The notes under the pieces: model-generated
Database searches by the model: none
Told to the model about the DNA's origin: nothing
What the model saw: the letters and a program-made list of their open reading frames with translations, nothing else
Shown here: positions 19,454-27,987 of the stretch, piece after piece
Position numbering within the stretch: the stretch's first letter is position 1
Layout of the letters: every line of letters starts with the position of its first letter
Position numbers and translations under genes: made by a program
Assembly (NCBI RefSeq): GCF_003989745.1
Contig: NZ_RZGS01000017.1
Location: 1-52,516, forward strand
From: Legionella septentrionalis
GTDB taxonomy: Bacteria; Pseudomonadota; Gammaproteobacteria; Legionellales; Legionellaceae
Reading direction: 5' to 3'
Length of the DNA: 52,516 nt

Positions 19454-20467
19454 GTGAAACGACAAGATTTTCATTTTGACCTACCCTCTGAATTAATCGC
19501 TCAGTACCCCTTAGAGAAGCGCAGCGATTCGCGCCTTCTGTATTACCGCCGTGATGCCAAGCATTGCGGGCACCATCAATTTAAGCAAATTGCTGATTTT
19601 CTTGAAGTAGGCGATCTTTTAGTGATGAATAACAGTAAAGTTATTCCTGCCCGATTGTATGGGAATAAAAAGAGTGGTGGTAAAGTTGAATTATTAGTCG
19701 AGCGAATTCTTGGCACTGATTCTTTTTGGGCTCACATCAAGGCAAGTAAAGCTCCTAAACCGTCCAGTTTAATCATGTTGCAAAACAATTGGCAAATAGA
19801 AATTACTGAGCGTAACGATGATTTGTTTTGCTGCAAGGTAAATGGGGATGTAGACGCCATGTTGCATGAAATTGGCCATATTCCTCTCCCTCCCTATATT
19901 GCGAGAACCGATGAAGCTCTGGATTTAAATCGTTATCAAACCGTCTATGCAGAACATAAAGGGTCAGTGGCTGCTCCTACTGCCGGGTTACACTTTGATG
20001 AAGAAGTGCTGGCTCGCTTGAAAGCGAAAGGAATTCAATTTGCTTATTCAACGCTGCACGTAGGCGCTGGTACATTTAGGCCTGTGCGCGTTGACAATGT
20101 GCTTGAACATAAAATGCATCGGGAATTTTTCACGGTCAGTGAAACACTCTGTGCCGCAGTACGGGCGACGCGTGCGGCAGGGAAACGGGTGGTTGCCGTG
20201 GGAACAACCGCCTTACGCAGTCTTGAAAGCGCCGTACAAGGAGGCGAGCTTAAGCCGTGCAGCGGTGATACCGACATTTTTATATACCCTGGCTATCAAT
20301 TTCAGGTATGCGATGGGCTGATTACCAATTTTCATTTGCCGGAATCCACTTTGTTGATGCTGGTTTCTGCTTTTATAGGTCATGCGCAAACCATGGAACT
20401 GTATCGCGTCGCAGTCGAGAGCCGCTATCGTTTCTTTAGTTATGGCGATGCATGCTTGCTGTTATAA
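19454..20467 (+). CDS. queA: S-adenosylmethionine:tRNA ribosyltransferase-isomerase (QueA)
   Basis: QueA transfers the ribosyl part of SAM onto 7-aminomethyl-7-deazaguanine in tRNA, giving epoxyqueuosine. The N-terminus DFHFDLPSELIAQYPLEKRSDSRLL, the segment GSVAAPTAGLHFD, the STLHVGAGTFRPV block and the end ITNFHLPESTLLMLVSAF are diagnostic. The family's usual start context (KRQDFHFDLP) points to the GTG at 19454. A TTG at 19439 would add MRARP. It leads a plus-strand run of queA, tgt-like, yajC, secD and secF, an order widespread in gammaproteobacteria. Confidence 0.95.
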   Translation: MKRQDFHFDLPSELIAQYPLEKRSDSRLLYYRRDAKHCGHHQFKQIADFLEVGDLLVMNNSKVIPARLYGNKKSGGKVELLVERILGTDSFWAHIKASKAPKPSSLIMLQNNWQIEITERNDDLFCCKVNGDVDAMLHEIGHIPLPPYIARTDEALDLNRYQTVYAEHKGSVAAPTAGLHFDEEVLARLKAKGIQFAYSTLHVGAGTFRPVRVDNVLEHKMHREFFTVSETLCAAVRATRAAGKRVVAVGTTALRSLESAVQGGELKPCSGDTDIFIYPGYQFQVCDGLITNFHLPESTLLMLVSAFIGHAQTMELYRVAVESRYRFFSYGDACLLL

Positions 20468-20505
20468 TGCAGATTTTTTCTTGAGTATTCTGATTGCAGG
20501 TTCCC

Positions 20506-21309
20506 ATGATTCCTATTTTAACTACAGCAGCCGGGAATTCTTTAACCGCTGCGAATTGGCAGGAAATCGGTATTAAAACGGTTTCGTATTCACTCGCTTC
20601 TCTTTTATATAAGCCTGGTTATCGCTTATTAAGAGAATTATCTGCCTTAGGTGAATACACCGGCTGGCAAGGTGAATTTGTGCTTAATGCCATTCTGCCA
20701 CCCGCTAAAGAGGGTTTGTTCAATTTACGCTCTCCTTACGATGGCAGCCATGTGAGGATTTCTGTGCAGGAGTTGTTCGATTTAATCAATCATCTGCGGC
20801 CGAAATTTGTTTTGTTGCCTGCAGGCATGAAGGCAACAGGCATAGATATCTTAAAAATTTTGCATGGGCACATAGTTCCTTTATTTCCTATTACTGATTT
20901 ACCACAAAACGATGACAGGGAATTCGGAGTTTATGCGGTACAGGAAGATGTGAATAAACCATTACCTGATTTTAGTGCCCATAAGAATAAATTACGTTAC
21001 ATCGCCGGTGAATTAGATTTCGCATCCATTGCAAGCCTTAAACATGCTGTTGACTTGATTGAGTCGGATCATCCTGCCGCTGATGCATTTGCAGGGCGCG
21101 TTTATGATTCTTCAGGGCCTTTTTTATTAACAGACAGCCGCTACGCGCTGGATTTTGCGCCAATCAGTAAAGATTGCTGTTGCCCAACTTGCAAAAGTAA
21201 GTACACGCGCGCTTATTTGCATCATCTCTTCGCCCATACCCCACTTTTATGCCAACGATTTTTGCTACAGCATAATGTGTTTTTTATAAATCAGCATTTG
21301 GATGGCTGA
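20506..21309 (+). CDS. short, divergent Tgt-like protein (queuine tRNA-ribosyltransferase family)
   Basis: This protein occupies the usual tgt position but has only 267 residues against roughly 370 for canonical Tgt. The C-terminal third is clearly Tgt-like. YALDFAPISKDCCCPTCKSK is followed by YTRAYLHHLFAHTPLLCQRFLLQHN, keeping the CxCxxC plus His zinc site. The N-terminal two thirds are hard to align. I find neither the GGLAVGE motif nor the catalytic FDCV-PTR-AR-G block, whose place is taken by AVDLIESDHPAADAFAGRVYD. It may be a non-catalytic or re-purposed relative, as in the QTRT2 subunit of eukaryotes, or a shortened enzyme. The ATG at 20506 has an AGG 5 bases upstream; a TTG at 20494 is less likely. 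Confidence 0.75.
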   Translation: MIPILTTAAGNSLTAANWQEIGIKTVSYSLASLLYKPGYRLLRELSALGEYTGWQGEFVLNAILPPAKEGLFNLRSPYDGSHVRISVQELFDLINHLRPKFVLLPAGMKATGIDILKILHGHIVPLFPITDLPQNDDREFGVYAVQEDVNKPLPDFSAHKNKLRYIAGELDFASIASLKHAVDLIESDHPAADAFAGRVYDSSGPFLLTDSRYALDFAPISKDCCCPTCKSKYTRAYLHHLFAHTPLLCQRFLLQHNVFFINQHLDG

Positions 21310-21468
21310 TTTCTGATGGATCCAAATGGTGCCTTAAGTGAATTTCCCGCGACTTCATTTACGGCAACGCAAAATACCGATATTATGTCACGCAAATTTA
21401 TACCATTAACTTGCTCTGACTCTGTTTAGGGTTGGCACAAGGCGCATTATGTAATTTAGGAGAAAAAA

Positions 21469-21798
21469 ATGAGTTTTTTTATTCGTGATGCAATGGCTGC
21501 GGCGGCGACACCACCAGCACAAGATGGCACATTTTCATTAATCATGATTGTGGCTATTTTTGTACTTTTTTATTTTATGCTCATTCGTCCGCAAAACAAG
21601 AGAGCCAAGGAACACCGCGAGTTAATTAACAAACTGAAAAAAGGCGATGAAATCATTACCTCCGGCGGCATGCTTGCAAAAGTTACGGAAATAGGCGAGC
21701 AATACATTAAAGTTAGTGTGGCCGAAGGAATTGAAATCAGTTTGCAACGTCATGCTGTAAGCACAGTTTTGCCTAAAGGTACTTTAAAATCACTTTAA
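21469..21798 (+). CDS. yajC: preprotein translocase subunit YajC
   Basis: This 109-residue inner-membrane protein has one membrane segment (about 24-42, IMIVAIFVLFYFMLIRPQNK). The family signature RPQNKRAKEHRELINKLKKG and the GGMLAKV/EISLQRHAV beta-domain follow. YajC binds SecDF-YidC at the SecYEG translocon. The start has a strong TAGGAG site. Twelve bases separate it from secD. Confidence 0.95.
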   Translation: MSFFIRDAMAAAATPPAQDGTFSLIMIVAIFVLFYFMLIRPQNKRAKEHRELINKLKKGDEIITSGGMLAKVTEIGEQYIKVSVAEGIEISLQRHAVSTVLPKGTLKSL

Positions 21799-21810
21799 GC
21801 CATAGAGACC

Positions 21811-23673
21811 ATGCAAATGCAAAATAAATACCCTCTTTGGAAAAATCTGCTACTTATTGCAGTTACCGTAGTTGGATTAATCTACGCAATTCCAAATTTG
21901 TACACGGAAGAGCCTGTTGTGCAAGTTTCTTCGCAAGCGCCTGTGGAACCGCAAGAACTGGAGCAGGAAGTCAAGAACATATTGGATAAGGCGAATATTC
22001 CGTATGAATCAATGAGAACCAACAGGGAAACTTTGGAAATTCACTTTGCTTCTACGGACACCCAATTGCTTGCCCGTGATGCCATTCGCAATGGCCTTGA
22101 TAAACAGTACACGGTGGCTTTGAATTTGGCTACTTCTACGCCTGAGTGGTTGCTTGCTATTGGAGCGGAGCCCATGAAGCAAGGTTTGGATTTGCGCGGT
22201 GGAGTGCATTTTCTTTTAGAAGTGGATGTGGATAGCGTAATTAATCGCCGCTATGAAGGCTTGATGAAAAATATCAGCCAAGATTTACGCGATGCAAATA
22301 TGCGCTATGCGGGTATGCGCTATGTCGTGGATAAAGGCATCGATATCCGCTTTCGTTCCGCACAACTGATGGAAGATGCTTTAGCTGAACTCAAGCAAAA
22401 ATCACCCGGGTTGGTTTTTACAAAATCCAAGGTGACTAATAGTTTAAATGCTGCTTTGTCCCCCAGCGAATTAAATACCATTCGTCAAAATACCATTGAA
22501 CAAACCATGGGGATTTTACGCAATCGGGTAAATGAATTGGGCGTTGGTGAAGCGGTAGTCCAGCAACAGGGTGCAACCCGCATTGCTGTGGATTTACCTG
22601 GTATTCAGGATGCTGCACGCGCCAAGCAAATCCTTGGCGGAACGGCAACCTTGCAATTCCATTTGGTGGATCACGAGAATGATGCGCAAATTGCCAAGCA
22701 AACGGGTGCGATTCCCATCAATAGTAAATTATATATGATGGAAGGTCAGCCGCTGTTGCTTAAACGGCAAGTGGTTTTAAGCGGCGATTCGATCACCAGT
22801 GCTGTATCCAGCTTTGACCAGCAAACAGCTTCCCCTGCGGTGCAAGTGCAGCTTGGCGGCGGTGGGGAATCCTTTTTTACCAAGGTCACCCGGGAAAACA
22901 TTGGCAAACGCATGGCGATCGTTTTCGTTGAAACGAAAACCACCATGGAGAATGTTGATGGGACCAGCAAGCGGGTTACTAAACGCGAAGAACGGGTGAT
23001 TAGCGCGCCAGTCATTCAAAATGCGTTGGGGAATAATTTCCAGATTACCGGTTTGGCAGACAGCAAAGAAGCAAGTAATCTGGCGCTATTGCTGCGTGCT
23101 GGCGCCTTACCAGCGGCAATTTATCCAATTGAAGAGCGTACAGTAGGGCCAACGCTTGGCAAGGAAAATATTCGCCGCGGCATGATTTCTCTGGAAGTAG
23201 GAATGGGATTGGTTTTAATCCTCATGCTGTTTTATTACCAATTTTTCGGCTTGGTCGCAGACATTGCGCTGTTGTTGAATCTGGTTTTGCTGGGGGCATT
23301 ATTGTCTATTATTGGTACCACACTCACTTTGCCAGGCATTGCGGGCATCGTATTGACCGTGGGCATGGCGATTGATGCCAACGTATTAATCTATGAGCGT
23401 ATTCGTGAAGAGCTGCGTAACGGCATGTCGCCGCAAGCCGCTATTCATGCTGGCTATGATCGGGCATTTGCCACCATCATTGATGCAAACCTGACCACGC
23501 TAATCGTCGGCATTGTGCTTTTTTCCATTGGGACGGGGCCTGTTCGCGGATTTGCAATTATTTTGTCGTTAGGCTTGCTGACATCGATGATCACTGGGAT
23601 TACCTTTACGCGGGCACTGGTAAATTGGTATTACGGTGGCCGCAATGTTAAAAAGTTATCCATTGGTATATAG
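21811..23673 (+). CDS. secD: protein translocase subunit SecD
   Basis: SecD uses the proton gradient to complete protein export through SecYEG. The 620-residue protein has an N-terminal membrane helix, then the D1 motif GLDLRGGVHFLLEVD (about 125-139). A large periplasmic domain follows. Five C-terminal helices carry GMAIDANVLIYERIREELR, the conserved segment with the functional Asp. The length is typical. The start is MQMQNKYPLWKNLLL, with a second ATG at codon 3 as an alternative. It is followed by secF after 35 bases. Confidence 0.97.
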   Translation: MQMQNKYPLWKNLLLIAVTVVGLIYAIPNLYTEEPVVQVSSQAPVEPQELEQEVKNILDKANIPYESMRTNRETLEIHFASTDTQLLARDAIRNGLDKQYTVALNLATSTPEWLLAIGAEPMKQGLDLRGGVHFLLEVDVDSVINRRYEGLMKNISQDLRDANMRYAGMRYVVDKGIDIRFRSAQLMEDALAELKQKSPGLVFTKSKVTNSLNAALSPSELNTIRQNTIEQTMGILRNRVNELGVGEAVVQQQGATRIAVDLPGIQDAARAKQILGGTATLQFHLVDHENDAQIAKQTGAIPINSKLYMMEGQPLLLKRQVVLSGDSITSAVSSFDQQTASPAVQVQLGGGGESFFTKVTRENIGKRMAIVFVETKTTMENVDGTSKRVTKREERVISAPVIQNALGNNFQITGLADSKEASNLALLLRAGALPAAIYPIEERTVGPTLGKENIRRGMISLEVGMGLVLILMLFYYQFFGLVADIALLLNLVLLGALLSIIGTTLTLPGIAGIVLTVGMAIDANVLIYERIREELRNGMSPQAAIHAGYDRAFATIIDANLTTLIVGIVLFSIGTGPVRGFAIILSLGLLTSMITGITFTRALVNWYYGGRNVKKLSIGI

Positions 23674-23708
23674 ACAGCGGCTGCTGCAGAACCATAAAAG
23701 AGGTAGGC

Positions 23709-24626
23709 ATGGAATTTTTTAATCCAAATTCAAAAGTGGATTTCATGGGGGCGAGAAGATGGACTGCCTTGTTCTCCATATTAATCTTTGTAGTTTCGCT
23801 CGTAGCTTTGGCAATAAATGGCTTGAAATGGGGACTTGATTTCACTGGCGGTACCCAGATTGAGGTTTCCTATCCTCAAGCCGCGGATTTGCAAGCCATT
23901 CGCGATAATTTATATAAAGTAGGCTTCAAGGAAGCACAAGTGGTGAGTTATGGTACGTCCAAGGACGTATTGATCAGCATTGCCCCACGTGCTGATTTGG
24001 ACCAAACTTTACTGGTTGAGCGAGTAATGCAGCAGTTGCCGGGTGCAGTCAAGCAGCGAGTCGACTTCGTCGGGCCGCAGGTTGGGCAAGAATTGGCAAC
24101 AAAAGGCGTTTTGGCCATTGTAGTATCGTTGCTGGCAACGATGATTTATATTGCCATGCGCTTTGAATATCGTTTGGCGTTCAGCTCCGCTGTAGCGCTG
24201 ATTCATGATCCGATATTGATTTTAGGGATATTCGCCATGTTTGGCATTGAGTTTGATTTGAAAGCTTTGGCAGGATTGCTGGCGGTCATTGGGTATTCCC
24301 TGAACGATACGATTGTGGTATTTGACCGCGTGCGCGAGAATTTTATTAAAATCAGACGCTTATCCCCCATCGAAATTATGAATATTTCCATAAATCAAAC
24401 TTTGTCCCGCACCATCATGACTTCCGTTTTGACCTTGTTGGTGGTAGTGGCTTTGTTTGTTTATGGCGGTGAAACTATCCGTGGTTTCTCCCTGGCTTTA
24501 ATTATCGGTATTATGATTGGTACTTATTCATCGATTTATGTGGCAGGCGCATTAGCCGTGGTCATGGGATTGGATAGAAAAGATTTTATGCCTTCCCAGC
24601 GTAAGGAAATTGACGATAGACCTTAA
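23709..24626 (+). CDS. secF: protein translocase subunit SecF
   Basis: This 305-residue partner of SecD has an N-terminal helix, the periplasmic domain with GLDFTGGTQIEVSYP (about 41-55) and the membrane block GYSLNDTIVVFDRVRENF, which matches the conserved Asp-containing helix. An AGAGGTAGGC site precedes the ATG. It is the last gene of the run and ends 10 bases before a strong terminator. Confidence 0.97.
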   Translation: MEFFNPNSKVDFMGARRWTALFSILIFVVSLVALAINGLKWGLDFTGGTQIEVSYPQAADLQAIRDNLYKVGFKEAQVVSYGTSKDVLISIAPRADLDQTLLVERVMQQLPGAVKQRVDFVGPQVGQELATKGVLAIVVSLLATMIYIAMRFEYRLAFSSAVALIHDPILILGIFAMFGIEFDLKALAGLLAVIGYSLNDTIVVFDRVRENFIKIRRLSPIEIMNISINQTLSRTIMTSVLTLLVVVALFVYGGETIRGFSLALIIGIMIGTYSSIYVAGALAVVMGLDRKDFMPSQRKEIDDRP

Positions 24627-24635
24627 AGAACAAAT

Positions 24636-24658
24636 AAAGGGGCTTACAGCCCCTTTTT
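24636..24658 (+). terminator. rho-independent terminator after secF
   Basis: AAAGGGGCT (24636-24644), a TAC loop, then AGCCCCTTTTT forms a GC-rich 6-bp core extended by A-T pairs and a T-run. The A-run on the other side lets it also serve phhB, whose stop lies inside it on the minus strand. Confidence 0.9.
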
Positions 24659-24998
24659 AATTTTCGATTAATTTATCTATTTTAGCGGCGCAAATAAAAT
24701 CGTTGTGGGTTAAGCCGTTTAACGCGTGGGTAGTAAAATGCACGTGACAATAGTTATACCCCACTTTTAAGTCCGGATGATGATTTTCTATATTGGCTAC
24801 CCAGGCAATCGCATTCACGAATGCCATCGTTTCATAGAAATTATGGAAGGAAAATGACTTGTGAATTTCTTTATGGTCTTGGGAAATTTGCCAACCCTCT
24901 GCCAATTGTGGCATTAAATTTTGAATTTGCTCCGCAGTTAAGGATGAACCAATACCTTCACATGCTTCGCAATGTTTACTGCTAAGATCGCTTTTCAT
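24657..24998 (-). CDS. phhB: pterin-4a-carbinolamine dehydratase
   Basis: This 113-residue enzyme regenerates tetrahydrobiopterin-type cofactor after phenylalanine hydroxylase action. It has the family signature ENHHPDLKVGYNYCHVHFTTHALNGLTHND (given here from 71, key residues His73, His74, Pro75 and the THALNGLT block). It overlaps the upstream aminotransferase by an ATGA, so the two are co-translated. This pairing suggests aromatic amino-acid metabolism (Phe to Tyr). Phenylalanine hydroxylase itself is not in the window. Confidence 0.93.
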   Translation of the reverse strand: MKSDLSSKHCEACEGIGSSLTAEQIQNLMPQLAEGWQISQDHKEIHKSFSFHNFYETMAFVNAIAWVANIENHHPDLKVGYNYCHVHFTTHALNGLTHNDFICAAKIDKLIEN

Positions 24999-26125
24999 AG
25001 TTTAAATTCCTTACTTTCTGCCATACAAAGCGCAAGTGTAGCAAGAAACCGTTCATTTTGCTCGGCTGTGCCAATAGTTACCCGCAAGTAATGATTCAGC
25101 CCGTAAGGGTGCAAAGGACGGACAATAATTCCATGGCGCTGCAGAGCTTGGTAAATCGCTGCAGCATCCGTTGTGCAATTTATGGTAATGAAATTTCCGG
25201 CAGGCGGCAGATAACTTAAATTCAAATGCTTTAAACCTTGAATCATTTGTTCAAGTCCTAAAGTATTATTTAATACGCTTTCTTTAATAAACACATCATC
25301 ATCTAAAGCCGCCGCAGCCGCAACCAGCGCGGTTTGACTGACGGTAAAAGGCGGCATGGCTTTAAGCAATATACTGATAATATCTGGGTGCGCTATTGCA
25401 TAACCGATGCGAAGGCCGGCCAAACCGTAGGCTTTAGAGAACGTGCGGGTAATGATGAGGTTCGAATGAGCAGACAACAAATGCAGTGAATCGTGGTTAT
25501 GCGTCTGGCTTACGTATTCGTAATAAGCTTCATCGAGAACCAGGATTGTCGATTCAGGAATATTTTCCAGTAAAAATTTAATGTCTTTGCTGCTTACCAT
25601 GGAGCCTGTCGGGTTGTTTGGGTTGGCAAGAAAAATAAGCGCTGTGTCCTCGGTACAATTTTTAATAAACGCCTTGATATCAACTTCCCAATTTTCTTTT
25701 AATTCAACTTGATGCACCGGTATGCCTTGGGTTTTTGCATGAATTGCATAGGAAATAAACGCATATTGATGTAATAACAGATGCTTATCCCTATGTAGGG
25801 CGAAGCAAGTTAACATGAGGGGAAATAACAAATCGGTACCATTTCCCAAAATAATCATTTCAGCATCAAGCCCTAATTTTTGTGCGATCTTTTTTCTTAA
25901 AGGATGTGTGGCTGGTGCGGGATAAGTAGCTAATTGGTGTCCGGACAGTTCAGCTAAGGCTTTGATTACATTTGGGCTGCAGCCGAGAGGATTTTCATTG
26001 CTCGCCAATTTTATAATGTTGTGCAAATGTTGTTCTCTTGCCAATTCTTCTGCTGATTTGCCAGGGATATAGGGGGATAAGGTTTGAATTCCTTCATGGG
26101 GAAGCAAATGATAATCGCAAGGCAT
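24995..26125 (-). CDS. hisC: HisC-family aminotransferase (histidinol-phosphate / aromatic)
   Basis: This 376-residue fold-type I PLP enzyme shows KLASNENPLGCSP near the N-terminus, LANPNNPTGS (substrate and PLP contacts), VLDEAYYEYV and the PLP-lysine motif RTFSKAYGLAGLRIGY. It fits HisC, a family that also includes aromatic aminotransferases. No other his gene is near. Overlap with phhB argues for an aromatic role (phenylpyruvate or tyrosine formation), often annotated as hisC2. An AAGGAGCTT ribosome binding site precedes the ATG. Confidence 0.9.
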   Translation of the reverse strand: MPCDYHLLPHEGIQTLSPYIPGKSAEELAREQHLHNIIKLASNENPLGCSPNVIKALAELSGHQLATYPAPATHPLRKKIAQKLGLDAEMIILGNGTDLLFPLMLTCFALHRDKHLLLHQYAFISYAIHAKTQGIPVHQVELKENWEVDIKAFIKNCTEDTALIFLANPNNPTGSMVSSKDIKFLLENIPESTILVLDEAYYEYVSQTHNHDSLHLLSAHSNLIITRTFSKAYGLAGLRIGYAIAHPDIISILLKAMPPFTVSQTALVAAAAALDDDVFIKESVLNNTLGLEQMIQGLKHLNLSYLPPAGNFITINCTTDAAAIYQALQRHGIIVRPLHPYGLNHYLRVTIGTAEQNERFLATLALCMAESKEFKL

Positions 26126-26249
26126 ACAAGCTCCTTTTTATTATGGAATTTTTATCTTAGCCAAGCTTCATTAAAAAATAAAATATTCAATCACTTGCAA
26201 ACTAATTTATTCGAGCGTACGCTTTTTAAGCCAACCTCAGGATAAAAAT

Positions 26250-26561
26250 ATGAACGGATTTTCTTTAACCGAAGTGTTAATTTCACTGTTTTTGCTTACT
26301 ACAATTGCTTTGGCTTTATTAAAACAGCAATGGCAGATCCAGCAATTGTTTAATCAGCTTCATTGGCGCGCCCAGGCATTAATTGAACTTGATAATCTTT
26401 CTGAGCAGTTGTTGGCTTATCAACAACCCACACCATTGCCAGGCAAGCCATTTCAATTCACAAAAAAAATGCTGTCTGACACGCAGCGATTATATCTCCA
26501 ATGGCAAGATCCCATTGAGGCGAAGGCGTTTTCGTTACAACGTGACCTAAGCTTGCAATGA
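26250..26561 (+). CDS. pilV: type IV pilus minor pilin, PilV-like
   Basis: This 103-residue protein begins with a prepilin leader. MNG precedes FSLTEVLISLFLLTTIALALL, so PilD would cut after Gly3 and methylate Phe. Glu at position 5 of the mature protein is present. The short soluble part has no recognisable fold. Position and sequence match PilV/GspI-like minor pilins that prime pilus assembly. Its stop overlaps the next gene's ATG (26558). Confidence 0.8.
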   Translation: MNGFSLTEVLISLFLLTTIALALLKQQWQIQQLFNQLHWRAQALIELDNLSEQLLAYQQPTPLPGKPFQFTKKMLSDTQRLYLQWQDPIEAKAFSLQRDLSLQ

Positions 26562-27271
26562 AAAAAAGTTCCGGTTTTAGTTTGACTGAAATTTTGCTGG
26601 GATTATTGCTATCCAGTTTTATTCTAGCTGCGCTTTTAACTTATTATCTGGGAAGCAAACAACAATTCATACGATTGCAAGCCGAGTTGGAAGATGCATT
26701 TGAAATGCTATTAATAACCGATTTGATCCAGGGGAGTGTGCGTAAGGCAGGTTTTACGCCTTGTCTTCGAGTAGATTATCTCACGACTGCCCATCCAGGT
26801 TTACGCCCCTTACAGCTTGTCGATCCACATACTTTGCAAGTAAACCGCATGAGCGAGTATTTTGGTGTGGTGGAGGAAATTTTAACTCCTACGGAAATCA
26901 AGGTGCGTTCTCTAAATATAAAACCGCAACAATTTGTATTAATTGCAGACTGTTATTATGGCGAAGTGAAGCAAGTGCAATCTTTAAGAACACAAGGTAA
27001 ACATCAAACAATCGTGCTTAAAGAACCATTGATGTTTACTTACCATTCGCCCGTATATGTTGGAGAATGGCTGCAAGAAAAATTTTTTATACAAAATAAA
27101 CCGCAAAAAACTTCCTTGTTGTATCGATTAAAACATACCGACGAATTGACGACAGCGGTAAAAAAAATTCATTTTTCCGTGCAGGAAAATTTTGAGCAAA
27201 TCTTATTGCAAACCGACCTGGAGCTTAACAATGGGAAGCGGATCATCCTGCAAACCACGGTGCGCACATAA
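26558..27271 (+). CDS. pilW: type IV pilus minor pilin, PilW-like
   Basis: This 237-residue protein has the prepilin site SSG before FSLTEILLGLLLSSFILAAL, with Glu5 of the mature form kept. The N-terminal helix is followed by QGSVRKAGFTPCL, the segment typical of PilW. A beta-rich C-terminus follows. It is coupled to pilV by a 4-base overlap and overlaps pilX by about 41 bases, forming a tight minor-pilin unit. Confidence 0.82.
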   Translation: MKKSSGFSLTEILLGLLLSSFILAALLTYYLGSKQQFIRLQAELEDAFEMLLITDLIQGSVRKAGFTPCLRVDYLTTAHPGLRPLQLVDPHTLQVNRMSEYFGVVEEILTPTEIKVRSLNIKPQQFVLIADCYYGEVKQVQSLRTQGKHQTIVLKEPLMFTYHSPVYVGEWLQEKFFIQNKPQKTSLLYRLKHTDELTTAVKKIHFSVQENFEQILLQTDLELNNGKRIILQTTVRT

Positions 27272-27791
27272 TGAGGGAATAGTCTTGCTTACTACCATTA
27301 GCCTGTTGCTGCTACTTACGGGCTTCGTTTTATGGATGCTGCAGGAAATACAATTGTATGCAAAAACAAGCGCCTCGCGAATTAAAAGCCACCATGATTT
27401 GTATGCATTAGAAGCTGCTGCGCGTAATTTGGGTTTATCAAGCAAAGCCATTAACGATTCTTGTGTGGTGCAAGGGGATGATGTGAGGGCTCTGGCTTTG
27501 CTTTTAGAAAATAATCATGGCTGTATATATAAGCTGGCCGGGCATTCTTATGTTTATGCTTTAGTGGATTTAGGAAGTTACCCCTGTTTATCCATCCAGC
27601 AAAATTCCAGTGAATTCTCCAGCCACCATTGGTTAATCAGTGTAAAAGATGAGCAAAATACCATTTTACAATTAAGGATCGCGAAACCGATTCACCAGCT
27701 GGCGTGTATAGCCGATAAGCGGATCATTCACTCCGGTGTCATCAGTTGGAGAAAATTGACTTTGACAGAACTAAAGAAGGGTATTTTTTAA
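27231..27791 (+). CDS. pilX: type IV pilus minor pilin, PilX-like
   Basis: This 186-residue protein fits PilX by position and by its N-terminus. A short hydrophilic leader ends at NEG before IVLLTTISLLLLLTGFVLWMLQ. The mature protein lacks Glu5, as is usual in PilX/GspK-like members. I chose the ATG at 27231; the TTG at 27192 would add 13 residues. The expected downstream pilY1 and pilE genes are absent here; an unrelated gene block follows. Confidence 0.75.
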   Translation: MGSGSSCKPRCAHNEGIVLLTTISLLLLLTGFVLWMLQEIQLYAKTSASRIKSHHDLYALEAAARNLGLSSKAINDSCVVQGDDVRALALLLENNHGCIYKLAGHSYVYALVDLGSYPCLSIQQNSSEFSSHHWLISVKDEQNTILQLRIAKPIHQLACIADKRIIHSGVISWRKLTLTELKKGIF

Positions 27792-27987
27792 GTGGGTATT
27801 TTGCTAGTATCGAATTTCCTCGTTAAAATCCTCATGTAATCTGTGGATATTTATTTGATCTTTTAGGTTTATTAAGTTGTTTCTTAGTTAAACTGTTTGT
27901 TCTGCAACATGAATTAAATTTACCGCAACCGAGGCGGTTAGGAAGAACATCAATTTTTACCCGTTGTAAGAAACAAAAGGAGAACTG

